In this document: positions 28,856 through 33,543 of the stretch, piece after piece | Numbering within the stretch: the first letter of the stretch is position 1 | Layout: the number at the start of each line of letters is the position of its first letter | Source of the DNA: a virus | Length of the DNA: 33,543 bases | Direction: 5' to 3' (one strand) | Virus record (IMG/VR): IMGVR_UViG_3300030329_004021 | Span: 1-33,543 of that record | Program-made: the position numbers and the translations under genes | Notes under the pieces: generated by a model | The model's input: only the letters and a program-made list of their open reading frames with translations | Databases searched by the model: none | What the model was told of the DNA's origin: nothing

Positions 28856-29178
28856 GCGCGCGAAACAAAAAGCGCGGCTACGAGTTGGAAGCCGAGACGG
28901 TCAAGTTTTGGAAAAGCAAAGGGCTGGAATGCAACCGCGTATTCGGCAGCGGTGCATATAAAGGACAGCTTGGCGACGAATACGCCGGGGATCTGCTGCT
29001 CGCCGGTTTCACCGTTGAATGCAAACGCAAGAAATCCGGCTTTAAATTTTTATATCAAAGCCTCGCGCAAGACGACGCCGACATGCTGGTGCTGCGAGAG
29101 GATCGAAACGAACGCCTCTATGTGATGAGTGAGGCGACCGTCGAAACAATCTTCCGACAACTCGGCCTGATTAAATGA
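28852..29178 (+). CDS. Holliday-junction-resolvase-like nuclease (108 aa)
   Basis: ATG 28852 overlaps the cro-like stop (ATGA). The order RGYELEAETVKFWKSKG, NRVFGSGAYKGQLGDEYAGDLLLAG (D47), VECKRKKSGF (E56-x-K58), then DADMLVLRED matches small PD-(D/E)XK nucleases related to archaeal-type junction resolvases. It probably resolves branched replication or recombination intermediates before packaging. Catalytic residues appear intact. Confidence 0.82.
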   Translation: MSARNKKRGYELEAETVKFWKSKGLECNRVFGSGAYKGQLGDEYAGDLLLAGFTVECKRKKSGFKFLYQSLAQDDADMLVLREDRNERLYVMSEATVETIFRQLGLIK

Positions 29179-29306
29179 TGACCTACGGACAGTGGTGCGC
29201 CGACTTGGAACGGCGCTATGAGCGGATGCCGCATTGGTACTGGTCGGCGGCAAAGCGGCTTGACGCATATAACAAGTATACCGAGGCGGCAAAATGTCGG
29301 CGTTGA
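29175..29306 (+). CDS. Small aromatic-rich protein (43 aa)
   Basis: ATG 29175 overlaps the preceding stop (ATGA) and the frame ends at TGA 29304-29306 inside the next gene. The peptide is rich in Trp, Tyr and Arg (MTYGQWCADLERRYERMPHWYWSAAKRLDAYNKY). Tight overlap on both sides supports translation. No family recognised. Confidence 0.55.
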   Translation: MMTYGQWCADLERRYERMPHWYWSAAKRLDAYNKYTEAAKCRR

Positions 29307-30037
29307 GCGACCACGGCATTCGCCATCTTTCGCACAGCTCGATTGATCTGGCGCGCGTCGATGTTGCTCTCTGGACGCTGCGCTACCTTTTCGGCGTCCG
29401 CGACCCGGCAAACGCTGCAATGGCACGCGGCCTTGCCGTCGAACTTGGTTGTCAAATCGCCCATACCGGCGGCGAGTTCGATGACCCTGCTGAAGAAGCG
29501 CTCAGGGAATATAACAAGCGCACGGCGCTCGGCGTCGATGGTGAGGCGCGCGACAAAGAGCGCGCGAACATCAAGCCGATGGTCGAGCAATACCTATCAC
29601 TATTCGACGGCGATCTGCCGAAGCTGGAGGGTTATCAGCGGCGCGTCGAGATCGAAATCCCCGGCATCGATATCCCGTGCATGGGATTTACCGACTTCGA
29701 TTTTGAAGATGCCGTGATCGATCTGAAAACGACGATGCGGCTGCCAAGTGCGATCAGCGCATCGCACCGCAGGCAAGGCGCTATCTATCAGCGCGCCAGC
29801 GGCAACCGCGCCGTCGATTTCATCTACCTGACACCGAAAAAATCTGTTCGCCATCGCCTCACCGATAGCGATCAGGATTGGCTGGAGGTTTGCGAAACGG
29901 CGCGGCGTTTAAACGCCTTCCTCGAAAAATTCGAGACGAAGGAAGAAATCGCCGCTGCCGTTATTCCGAATTTCGATCACTTTTATTGGTCGTCGCCGCA
30001 GACGCGCGCGAAAGCCAGGGAGGTGTTCGGATTTTAG
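29294..30037 (+). CDS. RecB/Cas4-like PD-(D/E)XK exonuclease (247 aa)
   Basis: ATG 29294 overlaps the small upstream frame by 13 bases. The start IRHLSHSSI, the segment RGLAVELG (45-52), GFTDFDFEDAVIDLKTT (131-147, with D134 and D143-x-K145) and RQGAIYQ (160-166) reproduce the ordered motifs of RecB-family nucleases, including the QxxxY motif. Such phage enzymes resect DNA ends for recombination. It sits next to the SSB-like gene as expected for a recombination module, though no annealing protein is obvious. GTTTAAAC copy 7 (29907-29914) is in its coding sequence. Confidence 0.85.
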   Translation: MSALSDHGIRHLSHSSIDLARVDVALWTLRYLFGVRDPANAAMARGLAVELGCQIAHTGGEFDDPAEEALREYNKRTALGVDGEARDKERANIKPMVEQYLSLFDGDLPKLEGYQRRVEIEIPGIDIPCMGFTDFDFEDAVIDLKTTMRLPSAISASHRRQGAIYQRASGNRAVDFIYLTPKKSVRHRLTDSDQDWLEVCETARRLNAFLEKFETKEEIAAAVIPNFDHFYWSSPQTRAKAREVFGF

Positions 30038-30089
30038 CGCTACCCGGCACCGCGCTTAAAAAAATGTGCCGTCAAAAATGGAGAAAATT

Positions 30090-30404
30090 ATGCGTTTAGA
30101 TCAAAAAAAGCGTTTCGAGATTCAGACCCTGATGGCGTCGGTCCTCGATACGAAAGACGAATACGTTGCTTACAAAGACGGCTGGTCCGATGAGGCAATC
30201 GGTAAGAAATTCGACGTGCCGGCCAGCATTATTGCCAGCACTCGGACGACGACCTTCGGCAGGCTGCGGAAAAACCGCATCAACATTTCCGCGCTTGCCG
30301 CGCTTACCGACCGCGTGGAGCGCCTGGAGCGGGCAATCGCCGATCTTACGGGCGTTGAAATCACTCATCAGAAAACCAACGGAGAAGATATTCATGCCGC
30401 TTAA
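30090..30404 (+). CDS. Helical DNA-binding-like early protein (104 aa)
   Basis: ATG 30090 is chosen because GGAG lies seven bases upstream; ATG 30078 would include that site in the coding region. The N-terminal half (YVAYKDGWSDEAIGKKFDVPASIIASTR) looks like a helix-turn-helix, followed by a short coiled coil (LTDRVERLERAIADL). It overlaps the next gene by 11 bases. Family unknown; early-operon position suggests regulation or replication. Confidence 0.7.
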   Translation: MRLDQKKRFEIQTLMASVLDTKDEYVAYKDGWSDEAIGKKFDVPASIIASTRTTTFGRLRKNRINISALAALTDRVERLERAIADLTGVEITHQKTNGEDIHAA

Positions 30405-30957
30405 TCTCGATTCCCCCTCTGACGGCAACGGCGGCGGCCAGTTTTACGACAAGCTGCGCTTCAACGCCCAAGGCGGCGTCTGGTTCATGAAAAATCAAGA
30501 CGGTGAAACCCGGTTTCCCAGCGGCTTCACCTGCGTCTTCGACATGGACACGCTGCAAACGGGTTGGAGCCGGTATAACGGCCAGTACGTCGATTTTGTG
30601 GCAGACCCGTCCTTGTCTGAAGCCGCGCCCGTGCCGCAGTTGGGTGCGGAAGAAGAAGACCGGTGGAAACGCGCCTTCAAATTGCTCGTTTTCTCGAACG
30701 ACACATTCGGCGGCACGCTTGAATTTATGCATCAGGCGCGCACTGTCACCAGCGCTTTTAATTCCCTTTATGGCGAATTTGAGGCGAAGAAGGACGGCGA
30801 CAAGCTGCCGGTCGTAATGGTGGACGGCAACCCGGAAAAGGTCGGCGACTACTACGGGCCGTCATGGAAGATCGCCAAGATGATCGACCGTCCGGCGGTG
30901 TTGTCTGCTGCTGCGCCTGCTGCTGCGCCTGACGCCGCTGACGGCGATGAATTCTGA
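30394..30957 (+). CDS. Probable single-stranded DNA-binding protein (187 aa)
   Basis: ATG 30394 with CGGAGAAGATATTC upstream. A beta-rich body (KLRFNAQGGVWFMKN, GFTCVFDMDTLQTGWSRYNGQYVDFV, AFKLLVFS, VVMVDGNPEKVGDYYGPSWKIAKM) ends in an Ala/Pro linker and a short acidic tail DAADGDEF with terminal Phe. That tail type is shared by T7 gp2.5 and bacterial SSB. It lies between an exonuclease and the primase-helicase. Function is inferred from tail and context, since the fold is not directly recognised. Confidence 0.7.
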   Translation: MPLNLDSPSDGNGGGQFYDKLRFNAQGGVWFMKNQDGETRFPSGFTCVFDMDTLQTGWSRYNGQYVDFVADPSLSEAAPVPQLGAEEEDRWKRAFKLLVFSNDTFGGTLEFMHQARTVTSAFNSLYGEFEAKKDGDKLPVVMVDGNPEKVGDYYGPSWKIAKMIDRPAVLSAAAPAAAPDAADGDEF

Positions 30958-31108
30958 AGACAACGGGGGGCAAGATTTGCCCCCCAATTCTTTAATCAAT
31001 TGCCCCTGGTGCGGCGCCGAGACGCGGCTGGAATTTGTCCGCAGTCATTACGAATGCACGGCTTGCCGCAGGGTTGTGATGGATTGCTGTGATGGTGAAC
31101 GGGAGTAA
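30947..31108 (+). CDS. Small zinc-ribbon protein (53 aa)
   Basis: ATG 30947 overlaps the SSB-like gene by 11 bases and the frame ends at TAA 31106-31108. Residues 19-40 carry CPWCGAETRLEF...YECTACRR, a two-knuckle zinc ribbon, followed by CC. The encoding DNA includes a strong hairpin (30965-30985). Zinc ribbons of this kind often bind single-stranded or template DNA; here it may assist the primase encoded next, whose start it overlaps by 17 bases. Confidence 0.65.
   Translation: MNSEDNGGQDLPPNSLINCPWCGAETRLEFVRSHYECTACRRVVMDCCDGERE
30965..30985 (+). other. Strong hairpin GGGGGGCAA-GAT-TTGCCCCCC inside a gene start
   Basis: Perfect 9-bp stem with a 3-base loop at codons 7-13 of the zinc-ribbon gene, just after the SSB-like stop. 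Only a poor T-run follows (AATTCTTT). It may reduce read-through or protect the 3' end of the SSB message. Confidence 0.6.
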
Positions 31109-33074
31109 TCGTTACGCGCAATTCGGCCCGTCGCTGGTTGAGGCCGGCTACGACATAACGCCAGTAGCGCGAGGCGGAAAGCGGCCAATACTGGAGGCGT
31201 GGACGAAGCGGCCCGACGAGGCGCTGCAATTTGAGCGACATGCAGATGCCAGCATCGGAACGCTCTGCGGCGGTGACCATAACATCGTCGCCGTCGATAT
31301 TGATATTATGTGTCCCTTTACCGCTGACGCTGTGGAGCGGCTGGCGCAGGAGATTTTGGGATACGCGCCGAAGCGCATCGGTAAATCGCCGAAGTCGCTT
31401 TTCGTGTACCGCTGCGACGGCGACGCATGGCGAAAACAGAAAACCGGCATCTACGATTTGCCAAGCTGCAAAGAGGACGCCGCCGTCGAGATCCTGGGCG
31501 AGGGGCAGCAATTCGTCGCCAGCGGCATCCATGAGGACACGCGGCAGCCGTATAAATGGCCGCAGGATTCAATCGCGAACATCGCTGCCGGTGACTTGAC
31601 GCTGGTGACGCATGAGCAGTTGCACGAATTCCTAGAGCGCAGCCGCATGGCGCTGGAAAACGCTGGCACGCTGAAGGGGCGTGTCAGTGAGCGGAAGCCG
31701 GCAACGCAGCAGACGCTTAATCTGAAAGAACTCGACGGCGAGATGAGGGAGATCGAGACCGCTCTTGCTTATTTGCCGAATGACGATGAACATTATGACG
31801 ATTGGGTTAACACGCTGCACGCCATCAAGGGCGCGTTGGGTGAGGATGGTCGCGATCTCGCGCATCGCTGGTCGAAGCGGTCAGATAAATACGACGAGGC
31901 CGAAACGGATCGTGCGTGGAACAGTATTAAGGATGTGCGGCATATCGGTGCCGGGTCGATTTATCACTGGGCGTCGAATTATGGGTTTGATCTGCGCGCA
32001 CTGCGGGAGCCGCAATACGACGGGCCGCAAGAAGTAAAAAAGACAACGAGCGAACTCTTGCGCGCCAGCGAAATACGCGGGCCGATCCCTGACCGGGAAT
32101 GGCTGCTGCAAGATTGGTTCCCGGCGAAGGCCGTTTCGCTGCTGTTCGGCCCAGGCGGTGTTGGCAAGACGTTGTTGGTGCAGCAGCTCGCCAACTGTGT
32201 CGCGACCGGCGGGCAGTTCATGGGGATCGACACGCGTAAGATGCCGGTGCTGGCGGTGCTGTGTGAGGACGACGAGTTAGAAATAAGCAGGCGACAGCTT
32301 GCAATTAACGACTGGCTTGGCGTCAACGAGATAACCGGAAACGGGCCGACTGACCTGTTTATATGGCCGAGAGTGGGCGAGGATAACATCCTTGTGACCT
32401 TTCCATCCCAAGGCGAGGATAAGGCTGGAAAGTTTTTTGCAGAATTGAATGAAAAGATTGAGTGGATTAAGCAAGAAACAGACAGTAAAGAATTGCTTAT
32501 TATATTGGACACAGCCGCCGATCTTTTCGGTGGAAATGAGAATATAAGGCGAGAAGTTAATACGTTTATCAAGACATATTTGGGCAGCTTTTGCGTAGGA
32601 CACGACGCCACCGTGTTGATGCTGGCGCACCCGTCGCTTTCCGGGTTATCGAGCGGCAGCGGCCTGTCAGGCAGCACGGCCTGGGAGAATAGCGCACGGG
32701 CGCGGGCCTATTTTCACCGCTCCGACGACGGCGATGACATCAGAATATTGTCTCGGAAGAAGTCCAATTATAGCAGCAGTGGCGACAGTCACGACGTGAC
32801 GCTGCTGTGGGATAAGGGCGTCTACCAGTTACCGACGCAGCCGGATCAGGTTGACCGGATCGAACAGCGGGCGCTCAAGAACAAAATAATTTCAGAAATC
32901 CAAGGCGCGTTTGCGCGTGATGCAGGGTATCGAAAACAGGGGCCACGGTCGTTCAAAACGGCATTGCCGAAAGCGGTGCAAGAGGCGCCTGGACAGGTCG
33001 TGAAAATCGTCAACGAAATGTATGCAGATGCGATTTTAGGCTACGACGAGAAAAAAGGTTTTTTTGAGCTATGA
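31092..33074 (+). CDS. Bifunctional primase-polymerase/helicase (660 aa)
   Basis: ATG 31092 (GTG 31089 is adjacent). The N-terminal prim-pol domain has VAVDIDI (metal ligands D69, D71) and GEGQQFVASGIH. A PriCT-2-type segment follows at about 220-300 (DDWVNTLHAIKGALG...RAWNSIK). The C-terminal RepA/DnaB-like ATPase has Walker A GPGGVGKT (353-360) and Walker B ELLIILD (467-473). It should make primers and unwind DNA, making it the core of phage replication. Polymerisation would depend on the host. The ATPase half (32270-32580) is locally AT-rich. Confidence 0.9.
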   Translation: MVNGSNRYAQFGPSLVEAGYDITPVARGGKRPILEAWTKRPDEALQFERHADASIGTLCGGDHNIVAVDIDIMCPFTADAVERLAQEILGYAPKRIGKSPKSLFVYRCDGDAWRKQKTGIYDLPSCKEDAAVEILGEGQQFVASGIHEDTRQPYKWPQDSIANIAAGDLTLVTHEQLHEFLERSRMALENAGTLKGRVSERKPATQQTLNLKELDGEMREIETALAYLPNDDEHYDDWVNTLHAIKGALGEDGRDLAHRWSKRSDKYDEAETDRAWNSIKDVRHIGAGSIYHWASNYGFDLRALREPQYDGPQEVKKTTSELLRASEIRGPIPDREWLLQDWFPAKAVSLLFGPGGVGKTLLVQQLANCVATGGQFMGIDTRKMPVLAVLCEDDELEISRRQLAINDWLGVNEITGNGPTDLFIWPRVGEDNILVTFPSQGEDKAGKFFAELNEKIEWIKQETDSKELLIILDTAADLFGGNENIRREVNTFIKTYLGSFCVGHDATVLMLAHPSLSGLSSGSGLSGSTAWENSARARAYFHRSDDGDDIRILSRKKSNYSSSGDSHDVTLLWDKGVYQLPTQPDQVDRIEQRALKNKIISEIQGAFARDAGYRKQGPRSFKTALPKAVQEAPGQVVKIVNEMYADAILGYDEKKGFFEL

Positions 33075-33235
33075 CGTTGAAAACATTGATAGAAAAAAGA
33101 TCGCGAGACGGCAGTCCCAGGATTTCTAATTTCGATGCAGAATCAAAGGGTTATGAGAATCCGAGATCTTCCCCCCCTACGGGGGGGTATATAATTACCC
33201 CCCGCAGGGGGATGGGGGCGCGCGATGGCTGCTAG
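33071..33235 (+). CDS. Small protein over C/G-run element (54 aa)
   Basis: ATG 33071 overlaps the primase stop (ATGA) and the frame ends at TAG 33233-33235, overlapping the next gene by 11 bases. The peptide (MTLKTLIEKRSRDGSPRISN..., then PPTGGYIITPRRG) is basic. The second half is dictated by the C-run/G-run element, so that part may be selected as DNA rather than protein. No family recognised. Confidence 0.5.
   Translation: MTLKTLIEKRSRDGSPRISNFDAESKGYENPRSSPPTGGYIITPRRGMGARDGC
33171..33211. other. Paired C-run/G-run hairpins flanking TATATAATTA
   Basis: CCCCCCC-TAC-GGGGGGG, then TATATAATTA, then CCCCCC-GCA-GGGGG. Two strong hairpins flank an AT-rich core, upstream of the gene at 33225. 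A similar order (C8, CGCG-CAG-CGCG, G7, TATATA) is found at 3824-3870. Confidence 0.65.
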
Positions 33236-33543
33236 ATTTAGACGGCAGCGTCCTGATAAATTGACCGCGCCGGAGACGTTCACCAATCCGATTGCTGACG
33301 GCATCTACCACGCGCTTCGACCACTCGATGCGGTGGCGTCTCGGATGGAGGAACGTTGGGGGGTGGATCGGCTCCCGGATTTGGTGACGCCGGAGACGGC
33401 TTCACGGTTCGGCGCGGCGAAAGCAAAATTGGATGCCGCGCTGGAAGCTGACGACGTTGATGCTGTGGTGCATCGTGCGGCGGTGATGATTCGCGGCTGG
33501 GAAGCCTTGGATGCGGAAGCTGCGGCAGCGGGACAGAAACCCA
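33225..33543 (+). CDS. Conserved phage early protein, 5' part (continues at 1-356)
   Basis: ATG 33225 (MAARFRRQRPDKLTAPETF) starts a frame that is open to the end of the window and continues in the same frame from base 3 after the terminal repeat, giving 191 residues in total. The region around residues 40-100 is helical and Ala-rich. An ATG at 33212 belongs to another frame. The ribosome-like GGGGGATGGGGG upstream is part of the C/G-run element. No enzyme motif is visible; see the 3' part for the SSB-like tail. Confidence 0.85.
   Translation, partial: MAARFRRQRPDKLTAPETFTNPIADGIYHALRPLDAVASRMEERWGVDRLPDLVTPETASRFGAAKAKLDAALEADDVDAVVHRAAVMIRGWEALDAEAAAAGQKP
33445..33542. repeat. Terminal direct repeat, right copy
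   Basis: Exact second copy of bases 1-98. Joining the two copies gives a circular map of about 33.44 kb and restores one 191-codon gene. Confidence 0.9.

Noticed and set aside
1-33543. CRISPR array, diversity-generating retroelement, insertion sequence
   Set aside because: No regularly spaced repeats, reverse transcriptase, variable repeat pair or transposase was found.

Overview
The window is a complete or nearly complete genome of a temperate, podovirus-like tailed phage, most likely infecting an alphaproteobacterium. It opens and closes on the same 98 bases (1-98 and 33445-33542), so it reads as a circular map of about 33.44 kb, and one gene runs across the junction. The phage call rests on recognisable terminase, portal, scaffold, SU10-type capsid, adaptor, P22 gp10-like, ejection, tail-fibre, lysis, integrase and repressor genes. 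The host guess rests on moderately high GC, TTG/GTG starts and resemblance of many small genes to those of alphaproteobacterial prophages. It is an inference, not a measurement.

Layout. Late block, + strand, 3219-24540: small and large terminase, a structural protein, two tiny basic proteins (one with an AT-hook), an ADP-ribosyltransferase, a TSCPD-like protein, portal, scaffold, major capsid, adaptor and minor structural proteins, a P22 gp10-like stabilisation protein, three internal/ejection proteins, a self-cleaving S74 tail fibre, and a lysis cassette (membrane proteins, M15 peptidase, holin-like protein, overlapping spanin pair). Lysogeny block, - strand, 24557-28486: a small acidic protein, integrase, adenine methyltransferase, small DUF/zinc-motif and excisionase-like proteins, and an S24-type repressor. 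Early block, + strand, 28661 through the junction to 869: Cro-like protein, two PD-(D/E)XK nucleases, a probable SSB, a zinc ribbon, a primase-helicase and small proteins. Accessory early-left block, - strand, 852-3068: five small or unknown genes with nearly identical Shine-Dalgarno leaders.

How it fits together. Four dyads of the form GTAAC-N5/6-GTTAC lie upstream of the accessory/terminase divergence, the small gene 24557-24754, the integrase, and the repressor/cro divergence. They are the natural candidate operators of the repressor and would tie integration, early and accessory genes to one switch. Replication appears to rely on a primase-helicase plus SSB and nucleases, with no DNA polymerase seen.

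The most interesting signals are: (1) an ADP-ribosyltransferase whose N-terminal module is shared with an internal virion protein, suggesting it is packaged and ejected as an effector; (2) seven copies of the palindrome GTTTAAAC, five with extended symmetry; (3) a lox-like perfect 12-8-12 inverted repeat next to the integrase; (4) twin near-identical hairpins, the second ending in a T-run, in the cro leader; and (5) paired C-run/G-run/TATATA elements at 3824-3870 and 33171-33211.
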